A DNA stretch of 64,000 nucleotides from MWEI01 sp964600235. Lineage in GTDB: Bacteria > Desulfobacterota > Desulfomonilia > UBA1062. Location of the stretch: the NCBI GenBank assembly GCA_964600235.1, contig CAZRIV010000012.1, positions 76,296 through 140,295 on the forward strand, in the 5' to 3' direction. Position numbers and translations under genes: made by a program. Below the pieces are notes generated by a model. That model did no database searches. It was given only the letters and a program-made list of their open reading frames with translations, and was not told the origin of the DNA. Each line of letters opens with the position of its first letter. Position 1 is the stretch's first letter. Below, in pieces: positions 52,718 to 61,454 of the stretch.

Positions 52718-52940
52718 CAAGCTCAAGGCATATGCCTCGATTGTCTTCGATGACTGTTTTGTTATCCGTGATCTGAGGGTCATCAGCGGGACAATGGGTT
52801 TGTTCGTAGCCATGCCTTCAAGGAAGCGCAAGGACGGTTCCTTCAGGGACACGGCGCATCCATTGAATATGGAGACCAGGGACAAGATAGAAAAGTCCAT
52901 CCTGGAGTCGTACAAAGTAAAGATTGCCAACGAAGTTTAA
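52674..52940 (+). CDS. spoVG: SpoVG-family nucleic-acid-binding regulator
   Basis: An 88-residue protein with the SpoVG signature: ITEVKVFPV at the start, VIRDLRVISGTMGLFVAMPS in the middle and the basic KRKDGSFRDTAHPL. SpoVG binds DNA and RNA and controls different processes in different bacteria; no sporulation is implied. The start lies inside ispE, so the two are translationally linked. Confidence 0.95.
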   Translation: MEITEVKVFPVKDNDKLKAYASIVFDDCFVIRDLRVISGTMGLFVAMPSRKRKDGSFRDTAHPLNMETRDKIEKSILESYKVKIANEV

Positions 52941-52983
52941 TTCTAATATATTCCGTCCCGGCAACCGGAGGGCTTCCAAGGTA

Positions 52984-53057
52984 CTGGGATGTCGTCTAAT
53001 GGCAGGACACGAGATTTTGGATCTCGCTATGGAGGTTCGAATCCTCCCGTCCCAGCC
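52984..53057 (+). tRNA. tRNA-Gln (anticodon UUG)
   Basis: A 74-base tRNA: acceptor TGGGATG pairs with CGTCCCA (one T-G), discriminator G and encoded CCA. The anticodon stem CGAGA/TCTCG holds the loop TTTTGGA, giving UUG; the T-arm GGAGGTTCGAATCCTCC is intact. It lies 43 bases after spoVG and upstream of prs. Confidence 0.97.
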
Positions 53058-53229
53058 ACATTCTGCAAAGAGTAACCCCCTTTGTGAGGTCTCATAGTAA
53101 TTTCCCGGTAGCCGTGATACTCCAGGGTGGCTGGTAATCCTCGTGCAGAGAGGGCCGGGGGGCTGATGAATCCGATGCATTGAGCACACCGTCAAGCCCG
53201 GGCACATCCTGAACCGGAGGGAAGGAATT

Positions 53230-54171
53230 ATGAACACAAGCATCTGTGTCCTGGCGGGGAACTCCAACAGGCCTCTTACCGAAAGCATTTGCCGGATCCT
53301 CGGCGTCGGGCTCGGCCTCGGCGATGTGAAGCGTTTCTCCGATGGCGAGACATCGGTGGACATCCACGAGAGCATCCGCGGCAAAGACATCTTCATCGTG
53401 CAGTCAACCTGCTCCCCCACCAATGAGCACCTTATGGAACTCCTGGTGATGCTTGACGCAACCAGGCGTGCATCAGCCAAGAGGGTCACGGCGGTCATCC
53501 CCTACTTCGGATATGCAAGGCAGGACCGCAAGGCCTCCCCGCGTGCGCCCATTACCGCGAAGCTTGTCGCCAATCTGTTGACCACCGCAGGGGCTGACCG
53601 GGTCCTCACCATGGACCTCCATGCCGGCCAGATCCAGGGATTCTTCGATATCCCGGTGGACAACCTCTATGCCAAGCCCGTGATGCTGGGGCATATACGC
53701 GATACCTATCCCAATGACCTCTGCATCGTGGCCCCTGACGCCGGCGGCGTGGAAAGGGCCAGGGCATATGCCAAGCCGCTGAAGGCGGATCTGGCGATTA
53801 TCGACAAGAGGCGAGAGCGGGCCAACGAGTCCAATGTCATGCACATCATCGGCGATGTGAGGGGCAAGATATGCCTCATAGTGGACGACATGGTGGACAC
53901 TGCCGGTACGCTGACCAACGGGGCCGCTGCGTTGAAGGAAGCAGGGGCCAGGAAGGTCGTGGCCTGCTGTTCGCATGCCGTTCTTTCCGGCCCGGCCATA
54001 AGCAGGATAAGCGCATCCTGCATAGAGTCCCTCATCGTAACCGACACCATCCCCTTGAGTGATGCGGCAAAGGCCTGTGGAAGGATCACCGTGCTGAGCG
54101 TGGCGCCGTTGCTTGCCGAGGCCATCAAGAGGACCTACACCGGATCATCCGTGAGCGAGCTGTTCCTTTAG
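53230..54171 (+). CDS. prs: Ribose-phosphate pyrophosphokinase (PRPP synthetase)
   Basis: A 313-residue enzyme making PRPP from ribose-5-phosphate and ATP for nucleotide, His and Trp synthesis. Motifs: FSDGETSVDIHESIRGKDIF, YFGYARQDRKASPRAPI, the Mg-binding TMDLHAGQIQGFF and the PRPP loop CLIVDDMVDTAGTL. A GGAGGGAAGG ribosome site precedes the ATG. The 172-base gap after tRNA-Gln shows no gene. rplY and pth, which often follow prs, are absent; yifB converges instead. Confidence 0.98.
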   Translation: MNTSICVLAGNSNRPLTESICRILGVGLGLGDVKRFSDGETSVDIHESIRGKDIFIVQSTCSPTNEHLMELLVMLDATRRASAKRVTAVIPYFGYARQDRKASPRAPITAKLVANLLTTAGADRVLTMDLHAGQIQGFFDIPVDNLYAKPVMLGHIRDTYPNDLCIVAPDAGGVERARAYAKPLKADLAIIDKRRERANESNVMHIIGDVRGKICLIVDDMVDTAGTLTNGAAALKEAGARKVVACCSHAVLSGPAISRISASCIESLIVTDTIPLSDAAKACGRITVLSVAPLLAEAIKRTYTGSSVSELFL

Positions 54172-54193
54172 GCTGCGAGCGCGGCCAGGGTCC

Positions 54194-55696
54194 TCACGGG
54201 GTACTGCCGGTTTCCGGCCTGAACTGCAGGGCCTCTGCAATATGTATCTCCCGGATGTCGGGGCATTCCTCCAGGTCTGCAATAGTCCTGGCCACCTTGA
54301 TGACCCGTGTGAACCCCCTCATGCTCAGGTGGTATCTCTTCATAGCGGTGACCAGGAGGTTTTTGGGTTTCTGCTCAAGCCCGCATATCTCATCGAAGGA
54401 TCCATCAGGGATCTTGGAATTCAGATACCCTCTTCTGATCTGGACCATGCGGCATGCCTCCACCTTGTCCCTTACGGGGGCGGATGCCGTGTCTCCTCCG
54501 TGGGAGAGAATGCTCTCGGCATCCACCGGATCCACCCAGACATGAAGGTCTATGCGGTCCATGAGGGGTCCGGAGAGGCGTGAACGGTATTTTGCGACCA
54601 GAAGCGGAGGGCACCTGCATTCGCGGTCCGGGTGGCCGAGATACCCGCATGGGCATGGGTTCAATGCGCCCACGAGCTGGAATCCAGCCTTGAAGGTAAA
54701 GGCCGAACCGGCGCGAGAGACGGTAACATGACCATCTTCGATGGGCTGCCGCATGGACTCCAGGGCGCTGCGTCTGAATTCCAGCAGCTCGTCCAGGAAC
54801 AGGACACCGTTGTGAGCAAGGCTTACCTCTCCCGGCGTGGGTATTATCCCGCCGCCGATGAGACCGGCGTCAGAGATGGTATGGTGAGGAGACCTGAAAG
54901 GCCGGTCGCAGACGACGGTATTTCTCTTCAGACGTCCGGCGGCTGAATAGATGGACGTGCATTCCAGGATCTCATCTCTGGTGAGGGGAGGCAGGATGGA
55001 GGGAAGACGTTTTGCCAGCATGGACTTCCCCGCGCCGGGGGGGCCGACCATGAGCAGGTTATGGCCCCCGGCAGCGGATATCTCCAGTGCCCGTTTGGCA
55101 AGATGCTGGCCGGTTATCTCGCAGAGGTCGGGATATGCCGCATCTTGCGCCACGGGTTCGTCCTGGGGTGCCATCCTCGGGGGTACACCCTCACCCCTGA
55201 GAAAGGCAAAGACTTCCTTGAGACTCTTTACCGGCAGGACCTCGACATCTGCGAGAAGTGCCTCCCGGGCATTGCCCGTGGGACAGATGATGCCTTTGAG
55301 CCCCATGTTCCTGGCGAGGAATGCCGCCGAGATGACCCCTCTCACAGGGCGGACGCTGCCGTCGAGGCCCAGCTCGCCTATGCAGAGATAGTGCTGCAGG
55401 ATATCTTTGGAGATCAGGCCCAGCGCGGCCAGGATGGCTACGGAGACAGGCAGGTCGAAGGTCCCGCCTTCTTTCTTCACGTCCGCGGGGGCAAGGTTCA
55501 CGGTGATGCGCCGGGGTGGAAATTCCAGTCCCGAGTTCACGATGGCCGATCGTACCCGTTCCCGGCTCTCCCTCACGGCGGAATCGGGCAGGCCGACGAC
55601 GGAAAAGCTCGGCAGACCTCCCTGGATATCGGCTTCCACCATTACACCAAGCGCATCAGTCCCCCACAGTGTGGCTGAGTGGACGCTTGCAATCAT
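54194..55696 (-). CDS. comM: YifB/ComM-type AAA+ ATPase (Mg-chelatase-like)
   Basis: A 500-residue protein: N-terminal Lon-protease-like ChlI domain (about 1-125, with VGLPDSAVRESRERVRSA), a central AAA+ module with Walker A GPPGAGKSMLAKRLP and Walker B VLFLDELLEF, and a C-terminal lid domain with a Cys-rich insert (PCPCGYLGHPDRECRCPP). ComM is a hexameric helicase that promotes branch migration during natural transformation; YifB homologues are widespread in non-competent bacteria too. The length is typical. Confidence 0.94.
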   Translation of the reverse strand: MIASVHSATLWGTDALGVMVEADIQGGLPSFSVVGLPDSAVRESRERVRSAIVNSGLEFPPRRITVNLAPADVKKEGGTFDLPVSVAILAALGLISKDILQHYLCIGELGLDGSVRPVRGVISAAFLARNMGLKGIICPTGNAREALLADVEVLPVKSLKEVFAFLRGEGVPPRMAPQDEPVAQDAAYPDLCEITGQHLAKRALEISAAGGHNLLMVGPPGAGKSMLAKRLPSILPPLTRDEILECTSIYSAAGRLKRNTVVCDRPFRSPHHTISDAGLIGGGIIPTPGEVSLAHNGVLFLDELLEFRRSALESMRQPIEDGHVTVSRAGSAFTFKAGFQLVGALNPCPCGYLGHPDRECRCPPLLVAKYRSRLSGPLMDRIDLHVWVDPVDAESILSHGGDTASAPVRDKVEACRMVQIRRGYLNSKIPDGSFDEICGLEQKPKNLLVTAMKRYHLSMRGFTRVIKVARTIADLEECPDIREIHIAEALQFRPETGSTP

Positions 55697-55811
55697 TATG
55701 ATGGCATTTTAGCAGAAGCATGGACGTACATTCAAGCAAACTAAAATAATTGGTTTGAAATTGGAGGTGCTCTCATTCCGGGGGGAGTATTCTGGCCTTT
55801 TTGTGTATACG

Positions 55812-55841
55812 AAAAAGGGCGGGCCATGATAGCCCGCCCTT
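55812..55841 (-). terminator. Intrinsic terminator of the 6S-like RNA gene
   Basis: On the minus strand AAGGGCGGGC (55841-55832) pairs perfectly with GCCCGCCCTT (55824-55815) around a 7-nt loop, followed directly by T residues (to 55812). No protein gene on this strand ends nearby, which points to the RNA gene upstream. Confidence 0.9.
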
Positions 55842-56020
55842 GTGAATGCGCTTGATCCTGGTCAGTGGGCCGGGTTGTGAGGGACATCCAGTCCAACAGG
55901 GTCATGAAAACAAGCCCTGCGAATCCCCACCACGTCTTGCCTTGCCGTGCCTGCCATGCCGCGGCTTGCTTTGCCCAGCCTTAACGCGCCTGACCTTAAA
56001 TCGATCTTCGCGCATTCGTA
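55812..56020 (-). ncRNA. Structured small RNA, 6S-like (ssrS candidate)
   Basis: The RNA would start near 56020 and, without the terminator hairpin, be about 178 nt. Its 5' end GAATGCGC (56017-56010) pairs with GCGCATTC (55851-55844). Further in, GATC/GATC, GGTCAG/CTGACC and TGGGC/GCCCA continue the closing stem, and the 3' side of the centre forms small hairpins (CAGGG...CCCTG; GGAC...GTCC). A rod closed by pairing ends with a bulged centre and near 180 nt is the 6S RNA layout, the RNA that binds sigma-70 RNA polymerase. The apical part carries five GGCA repeats. Identity with 6S is inferred from shape; that it is a transcribed RNA gene is well supported by promoter and terminator. Confidence 0.6.
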
Positions 56021-56026
56021 GCCTGA

Positions 56027-56054
56027 ATAATAATCGCCGGGAAGGCTTTGTCAA
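56027..56054 (-). promoter_or_regulatory. Near-consensus sigma-70 promoter of the 6S-like RNA
   Basis: On the minus strand a perfect TTGACA (56054-56049) is followed after 16 bases by TATTAT (56032-56027), five of six matches to TATAAT. Transcription would begin at about 56020, just before the pairing 5' end of the RNA. Confidence 0.85.
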
Positions 56055-56084
56055 TAAGGGGGGGAGCATATTTTAATTTATAGG

Positions 56085-56212
56085 TCCGTTAAAGCCAGTG
56101 ATCTTAAAGCCTTTGAGGGATGCTGAGTGTGCCGGTCATTGAAAGGCTTTAAGATCACCGGCTTTAACGGATAAGGTTTTTTTACACCCCTTCAAAAGCA
56201 AAATCCGGGGTT
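56085..56212 (+). repeat. Dispersed hairpin repeat (copy E), most complete
   Basis: A 30-bp stem (56085-56114 with 56142-56171, one mismatch) encloses a 27-nt loop with GAGGGATGCT and CCGGTCATT. AAGG, seven T residues, ACACCCC and the tail TTCAAAAGCAAAATCCGGGG follow (to 56212). The outer stem bases agree with the 27.9-kb copy but the inner ten pairs differ on both arms. The T-run after the stem gives it a terminator-like form on the plus strand, where no gene precedes it. Confidence 0.88.
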
Positions 56213-56392
56213 ACTGAGTCCGTCTGGGTCGAGCACAAAAAAATGTGGCCCACCATTGCAGTGAGCCTAATATGAGGAGGTTTTGTTTTGTCAGTACCAT
56301 CCTATAGTAAGACCGACCCTGAGGCATTTCAAGGGGCTGATGGTACGGTTGTCCCATTGACGCATATGCCGCCTGGGGACATGAACGCTCGG

Positions 56393-57331
56393 TCACGGGG
56401 TAAAGAACCGGGAAAAGAGCATGATCATGGCCGGAAGGCTCAGAAGCGAGAACAGAAAACTCGCCACCATGTACTGGTTCACAATATTTCTGTTGCCGCC
56501 CTCGCGCTCGGTGATAACGGGGATGGCCGTCACCGGCGGGACCGAGGCCTGTATCATGATGAGAAACGCGATCATGTACGGGGGGTTCACGAGTATGAGC
56601 ACCCCGAGGGTCACCAGGGGGAAGACGAGGTTCTTCATGATCACGAATTTCAGGTTTTCCTGGTAGGCGGGTTTCCCGCTCCCCCTCAGGTCGATGTAGA
56701 TGTTGCCGCCGAGCACCAGCATGAGCAACGGCACGGACATGGCTCCCACCATCTGGATGCCGTCGATGAGGAATTTCGGTATGAATGTGTCTATCCCTGC
56801 GTAGCGGACCACAACAGCCAGAATGGTCGCCACGAGCACAGGGTTTACGACCTTGGCGGGATCCACCTTGAGACCCCTGCTGAAGAACAGGGGGGATACG
56901 TTGAAGAAGAAGGCCGGGTAGAACAGCGTGAAGAGAAAGAGCCCGACCAGTAAAGGGGAGCTGGTGCCGTACATCTCGGCAATGATGGCCAGCGGGAAAA
57001 AGATCCCGTTCTGGAAGAGCAGGCTTACCCGGAACTCCCGGCGGTATTCGGCCTTGGATACAAAGGAGCAGATGAAGGTGAGGGCCGCGAAAAGGGCAGT
57101 GGATCCCAGCCACCACAGGGGCAGGGTCCACCAGGTGGTATCTGTTTCCGGACGGAAGTTCCTGAGTATCCCTGAAAAGGTAAGGCAGGGCAGCGAGATG
57201 TCGATGGCCAGCACGGACAGGGGGCCCAAGACGGGCCCTGCGATCACCTTCCTGCTCAGCAAGATGTATCCCAGAATGCCGATGGTCAGCAGCATGGCGA
57301 CAGCGGTGAAGGTGGTCAGGAAGATCTGCAC
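56393..57331 (-). CDS. AEC-family (auxin efflux carrier) transporter
   Basis: A 312-residue polytopic protein with about ten helices in two inverted halves, starting LTTFTAVAMLLTIGILGYIL. The central NPVLVATILAVVVRYAG and late ASVPPVTAIPVITEREGGN blocks match the AEC/membrane-transport-protein family (PF03547 type), which moves small organic acids or amino acids. The substrate is not readable. The start is GTG at 57331, nine bases after the YyaL-type gene, so the pair is likely co-transcribed. Confidence 0.88.
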   Translation of the reverse strand: MQIFLTTFTAVAMLLTIGILGYILLSRKVIAGPVLGPLSVLAIDISLPCLTFSGILRNFRPETDTTWWTLPLWWLGSTALFAALTFICSFVSKAEYRREFRVSLLFQNGIFFPLAIIAEMYGTSSPLLVGLFLFTLFYPAFFFNVSPLFFSRGLKVDPAKVVNPVLVATILAVVVRYAGIDTFIPKFLIDGIQMVGAMSVPLLMLVLGGNIYIDLRGSGKPAYQENLKFVIMKNLVFPLVTLGVLILVNPPYMIAFLIMIQASVPPVTAIPVITEREGGNRNIVNQYMVASFLFSLLSLPAMIMLFSRFFTP

Positions 57332-57340
57332 GGATACACC

Positions 57341-59383
57341 CTACCCATTTTCCGTGAGATATTCGAGCATTTTCCCAATCTCCGTGGTCGGCTCCTTGCA
57401 GGAAGAACCTGTGCAGACATAGGCGGTTGCTTTTCCATGAACCACAAGATGGCTGTGTCTGTCCGGTGCCTCTGTGGCCAGTGACATGGCTGCATGGGGC
57501 AGGAAGCGGTGCCGCAGGGCTTCGATCATGTGCAGGGTGTCGTGGCGGGACGGATCGCCGGCAATGACAACCTCCCGGGCCGGCCCTTCCATGTACCCGA
57601 GCCCGCAGAGCATGAAGGTAAAGGCGGTGGGGATCCGCTCTGCCTGGCCGGAAAAGGTCCTGCCGATCGATCTGGCCCGGTCTGCATAGGAGGTGTCCCC
57701 GGTAAGCCCTGCGAGCCTTAAGAAATCGAGCATGGCCACCGAATTCCCCGACGGGATCGCGTTGTCATAGCCGGTCTTGGTCCGGGCAACGGGTACCTCG
57801 GTATCGTCTGCGGTGCCGAAGAAACCGCCCTCAGTCGGGTCCCAGAAGCGTTCCACCATGGCATGAGCCAGATTAAGGGCCTCTGTCAGATACCTCTCCT
57901 CAAAGGTGGCCTCGTAGAGCTCTATGAGCGCCCAGATGAGGAAGGCATAATCGTCGAGGCCCGCCTCATGACGGGCATGATGGTTCATGAAAACATGCCG
58001 GAGCCTTCCTTCGCGGAGCATGTTTTTCAGGATGAAGTCAGCCGCCCTTTGCGCTGCCCTGATATACTCGGGGCGTGAAAGGGCGGAGCCGGCCTTTGCA
58101 AGGGCTGCGATCATGAGGGCGTTCCAGTCGGCCAGGGCCTTGGAGTCCTTCATGGGCGGGACTCCAAGGGAGCGTGCTTCCTTTAAGGTGCCCAGGATAT
58201 GCTGAAGACGCCCTTCGATAGCCTCTCTTTGCGTGCCGTAGAGTCCGGCGAGAACGTCCGCGTCCTGCGCCTGGTGGATGATATTGAGCCCATGGGGCAG
58301 GCCGGAAGGCATGTTCCCGTGTTCGCGCAGACCGAAGGCCTCTACTGCCAGGGCATAATCTTCATCCGAAAGGATGTCTCTGATCTCCGTGGCCTTCCAG
58401 AGGTAGAATCTTCCCTCCTCGCCCTGGCTGTCCGCATCCCGTGCTGACGCGAACAGGCCTTCGGGGGTACGCAGGTCACTGAGAACAAAGGAAATGATGT
58501 CGTCGGCAGTCCTGCGCAGCCCTTCATCCCCGGTCACCTGGAATGCCTCGGTGTAGGCATAGGCGAGCAGGGCCTGGTCGTAGAGCATCTTCTCGAAGTG
58601 GGGGACAAGCCACGCACCATCGGTGGAATACCGGTGGAATCCGAACCCCACGTGGTCGTACATGCCACCACCGCGCATGGCGCGCAGGGTCTTCAGGGCC
58701 ATGTCCAGGGCCTCCCTGTCCCCGGTCCGGTGGTGGTACCGAAGCAGGAACATGATGGTCTGGGGCATGGGGAATTTCGGTGCGGTGCCGAACCCGCCGT
58801 TTTTCCCGTCATAGCGCGACCTGAGTTCTTCATAAGCCCTTTCCAGGAGAACCGGGGGCATGTCCGGCCCGGGCCTCACGGCGATCGAACGCCTGAGAAC
58901 CCGGGTGATCTCGGCAGCCTCGTCCATGACCCTATCCCGCTTGTCTCTCCACAGGGTTTCGACAAGGGGGATGAGTTCCATCATGCCCATGAGGCCCTGT
59001 CTTGAGTGCTTTGGCAGGTAGGTGGCGGCAAAGAAGGGCTCTTTCCCGGGTGTCATGATGATGGTCAGGGGCCAGCCGCCGCTTCCGGTCAGGACCTGGC
59101 AGGCCTGCATGTAGATGGCGTCGATGTGGGGAAGCTCTTCCCGGTCCACCTTCACGTTGATGAAGGCACTGTTCATGAGGGAGGCCACCTCTTGGTCCTC
59201 GAAGCTCTCGTGGGCCATTTCGTGGCACCAGTGGCACGATGAATAGCCGATGGAGAGGAAGACGGGCCTGTCTTCGGCCCTTGCCCTGTCGAAGGCCTCC
59301 TCTCCCCAGGGGAACCAGTCCACCGGGTTTGTCGCGTGCTGGAGGAGGTAGGGGCTTACCTCGTTCTTGAGCCGGTTGCGCAT
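57341..59383 (-). CDS. YyaL-type thioredoxin-domain protein (DUF255/spermatogenesis-associated 20 family)
   Basis: A 680-residue protein: N-terminal thioredoxin-like domain (about 1-165) beginning NEVSPYLLQHATNPVDWFPW with the CxxC in SSCHWCHEM, then an (alpha/alpha)6-barrel resembling N-acylglucosamine epimerases (about 180-600; MYDHVGFGFHRYSTD, FEKMLYDQALL). The fusion is widely conserved but its reaction is unknown; a redox or sugar-modifying role has been guessed. The length is normal. Confidence 0.92.
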   Translation of the reverse strand: MRNRLKNEVSPYLLQHATNPVDWFPWGEEAFDRARAEDRPVFLSIGYSSCHWCHEMAHESFEDQEVASLMNSAFINVKVDREELPHIDAIYMQACQVLTGSGGWPLTIIMTPGKEPFFAATYLPKHSRQGLMGMMELIPLVETLWRDKRDRVMDEAAEITRVLRRSIAVRPGPDMPPVLLERAYEELRSRYDGKNGGFGTAPKFPMPQTIMFLLRYHHRTGDREALDMALKTLRAMRGGGMYDHVGFGFHRYSTDGAWLVPHFEKMLYDQALLAYAYTEAFQVTGDEGLRRTADDIISFVLSDLRTPEGLFASARDADSQGEEGRFYLWKATEIRDILSDEDYALAVEAFGLREHGNMPSGLPHGLNIIHQAQDADVLAGLYGTQREAIEGRLQHILGTLKEARSLGVPPMKDSKALADWNALMIAALAKAGSALSRPEYIRAAQRAADFILKNMLREGRLRHVFMNHHARHEAGLDDYAFLIWALIELYEATFEERYLTEALNLAHAMVERFWDPTEGGFFGTADDTEVPVARTKTGYDNAIPSGNSVAMLDFLRLAGLTGDTSYADRARSIGRTFSGQAERIPTAFTFMLCGLGYMEGPAREVVIAGDPSRHDTLHMIEALRHRFLPHAAMSLATEAPDRHSHLVVHGKATAYVCTGSSCKEPTTEIGKMLEYLTENG

Positions 59384-59476
59384 GGCAAAAACCTCCCGGG
59401 CCAGGGCCTGAAACTACGGAGACCCTTGTTTCCATTCAATAGGGAGGAGTTCGGTCATGATCAAGTGTGCCCGTCC

Positions 59477-60403
59477 TCAATGCACCTGGAAGAAAAGCCT
59501 CACCCGCGGGTCCAGCCTGTGTATGCCCGCTTCCCGGGCCGCCTCCAGGGCCTCCTCGTACTCGGCCTGCTTGATCCTCCGGTTTATCCGGGGGTCGTCC
59601 TTTGCCCGGTAGCAGGGGCGGTACTGGTCCATGAGGTTCACATAGGTGTTCCTGGATATCTCCCGGGCAAGAAAACGCATGACATTTTCCGTACCGGCCA
59701 GGCCGCCCGGCATGACGAGATGGCGCACCAGCAGGCCTCTCCTGGCAATACCCTGAGGATCCATATGGAGGTCCCCCACCTGGGCATGCATCTCTTTCAG
59801 TGCCATGCACGCGACCTCCCGGTAGTCTTTTGCGCGGCAGAATGTTTCCGCAGGCTCCTCTTCCCAGAACTTGAAGTCGGGCATGTAGATGTCGAAGACG
59901 CCGTCCAAGAGCCTGATGGTTTCAACCGCGTCATAGCCTCCGGTGTTGTAGACTAGGGGCAGGTCCAGCCCTGCATCTGCCGCAAGAACGAGGGCCTCCA
60001 GGATCTGGGGCACCACGTGGGAGGGCGTCACGAAGTTGATGTTGTGGCATCCCCTGTCCTTGAGGTCGAGCATCATGCCTGCAAGCTCTTTTGCACCCAC
60101 CTCCACGCCATCTCCGAGGTGGCTGATGTCGTAGTTCTGGCAGAAAGAGCACAAAAGGTTGCACGAGCTGAAGAAGATGGTTCCCGATCCGTGTTCTCCA
60201 ACGAGCGGGGCCTCTTCGCCGAAGTGAGGCCCGAAGCTCGCCACCTTGGCATGCCTGCCGGTCCGGCAGAAGCCCTGCCCGTCTTCAAGCCGGTTGACCC
60301 CGCATGACCGGGGGCACATCCGGCAGTCTTCGAGCAGCGCCAGGGCGTGTTCAGCCCTTTTTTTCAGGAGACCTTTTTCGAGAAGATCCAAGGATGAAGC
60401 CAT
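59477..60403 (-). CDS. Radical SAM protein, PflA-like (COG1313 type)
   Basis: A 308-residue iron-sulfur enzyme. An N-terminal Cys set (CRMCPRSCGVNR...GFC, about 27-46) precedes the radical SAM cluster CNLLCSFCQNYDIS (about 81-94). GGYDAVETIRLL and YMPDFKFW follow. It belongs to the pyruvate-formate-lyase-activating-like group often grouped with AmmeMemoRadiSam enzymes, but unlike the 26.6-kb protein it has no signal sequence and is cytoplasmic. The activated partner is unknown; no glycyl-radical enzyme is in the window. It lies 93 bases upstream of the YyaL-type gene on the same strand. Confidence 0.9.
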   Translation of the reverse strand: MASSLDLLEKGLLKKRAEHALALLEDCRMCPRSCGVNRLEDGQGFCRTGRHAKVASFGPHFGEEAPLVGEHGSGTIFFSSCNLLCSFCQNYDISHLGDGVEVGAKELAGMMLDLKDRGCHNINFVTPSHVVPQILEALVLAADAGLDLPLVYNTGGYDAVETIRLLDGVFDIYMPDFKFWEEEPAETFCRAKDYREVACMALKEMHAQVGDLHMDPQGIARRGLLVRHLVMPGGLAGTENVMRFLAREISRNTYVNLMDQYRPCYRAKDDPRINRRIKQAEYEEALEAAREAGIHRLDPRVRLFFQVH

Positions 60404-60421
60404 GAACAGATGGTCCCTTTT

Positions 60422-60895
60422 TTATGAACCTTTCAATGTATTAATGCCGCACCCCAGGCGCTTCAATACAAAATATGCAGCCGTGAGCGCCAGGATGATC
60501 GCCCCGATTCCCACCAGGGTGAGGCTGGAGAGCTCCTTGACATCCAGGATGATGACCTTGCGGACTATGGCGATCATCGCCACCTCCACAACCACCTCGG
60601 CGTGGATTATGTGGTCGACCAGATAGGAGCGGATCGTTTCGAGCAATTCGACGCCGATGAGGACGATGAGGAAAAAGCCGAATATATCGAACAGTTCCTC
60701 GATCCCTAGCAACATATAGGGGGGGGTGAGGATATCCTGCCCGATCTTCCAGCCCAGTTCGACTGTGGCAAGGAGCACGACCACCATCATGAGAACAATC
60801 AGTGAACCGATGATGAAGCGTTCGAATATCTTCATGACTCTGAGCAAATCATTGTCCTCCCGGATAACGTATTGAGCACCCGTTGGGGCCATCAC
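60422..60895 (-). CDS. PsiE-family membrane protein
   Basis: A 157-residue protein with four membrane helices (roughly 22-45, 55-85, 95-110 and 120-140) separated by short loops; VGIGAIILALTAAYFVL is the last. Pattern and length match the phosphate-starvation-inducible PsiE family, function unknown. The start was set at 60895 (MAPTGAQY) since the longer frame begins inside the preceding gene; ATG 60835 is another possibility. It lies 10 bases after the PEBP gene. Confidence 0.75.
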   Translation of the reverse strand: MMAPTGAQYVIREDNDLLRVMKIFERFIIGSLIVLMMVVVLLATVELGWKIGQDILTPPYMLLGIEELFDIFGFFLIVLIGVELLETIRSYLVDHIIHAEVVVEVAMIAIVRKVIILDVKELSSLTLVGIGAIILALTAAYFVLKRLGCGINTLKGS

Positions 60896-60905
60896 CCCTT
60901 CGGGT

Positions 60906-61454
60906 TCATTTCTTTTTGTACGTCCCCATGAGCTCTGCCCTGGCCAGGACATGGCCCTCCATGGCCTTGATCACATCCGTCTTTTCAGCTCCGGACTTCA
61001 GGTTCAACACCGTATCCAGGGCGTAGAGCCGGAAGAAGTATCGGTGGGTGCCCCACGGCGGACATGGCCCGCCATAGCCGAAGGCGCCGAAGCTGCTCCT
61101 GCCGTGGATACCGCCCAGGGCGGGCCTCTCATCTTTTGTGAAGCCCTGCGGCAGGGATGTCACGGAAGGGGGGATGTTGTAGAAGACCCAGTGGATCCAC
61201 GTGCCTACCGGCGCATCCGGGTCGTCGCAGATAAGGACGGAGCTCCTGGTGCCTTTCGGCATACCCGTCCAGGCAAGGGGCGGGGAGATGTCCTTGCCCT
61301 GGCAGGTGTAGAGGGGCGGGATCGCGCCGCCCGGTGCGAACGCGGTGCTCCTCAGTTCAAACGCATGCAGCCTGACGCTGAGGAAGGAGACGAGAGAAGC
61401 CCCGATGAACAGACCGGCCATGCCTATGGCAAAGGACCTTTTGATAGGTGCCAT
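60906..61454 (-). CDS. PEBP family (YbhB/YbcL, Raf-kinase-inhibitor-like) protein, exported
   Basis: A 182-residue protein: signal peptide (about 1-31, hydrophobic GMAGLFIGASLVSFLSV) and a phosphatidylethanolamine-binding-protein fold. Ligand-pocket motifs are CDDPDAPVGTWIHWV and GTHRYFFRLYALD. Bacterial members bind small anions or lipids; their function is unsettled. It leads the pair with the PsiE-type gene. Confidence 0.92.
   Translation of the reverse strand: MAPIKRSFAIGMAGLFIGASLVSFLSVRLHAFELRSTAFAPGGAIPPLYTCQGKDISPPLAWTGMPKGTRSSVLICDDPDAPVGTWIHWVFYNIPPSVTSLPQGFTKDERPALGGIHGRSSFGAFGYGGPCPPWGTHRYFFRLYALDTVLNLKSGAEKTDVIKAMEGHVLARAELMGTYKKK

Noticed and set aside
52674..52940. SpoVG as evidence of a spore-former
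   Set aside because: SpoVG is widespread in non-sporulating bacteria, and the rest of the window is Gram-negative in character.
55812..56020. tmRNA, RNase P RNA or SRP RNA as identity of the small RNA
   Set aside because: The length is too short for tmRNA or RNase P, and no tRNA-like end, RNase P core or SRP GGAA-tetraloop domain was found.
55846..56076. A 76-codon plus-strand frame in the yifB-AEC gap
   Set aside because: The same DNA is better explained by the minus-strand RNA gene with promoter and terminator; the frame has odd Pro/Cys/Leu composition.
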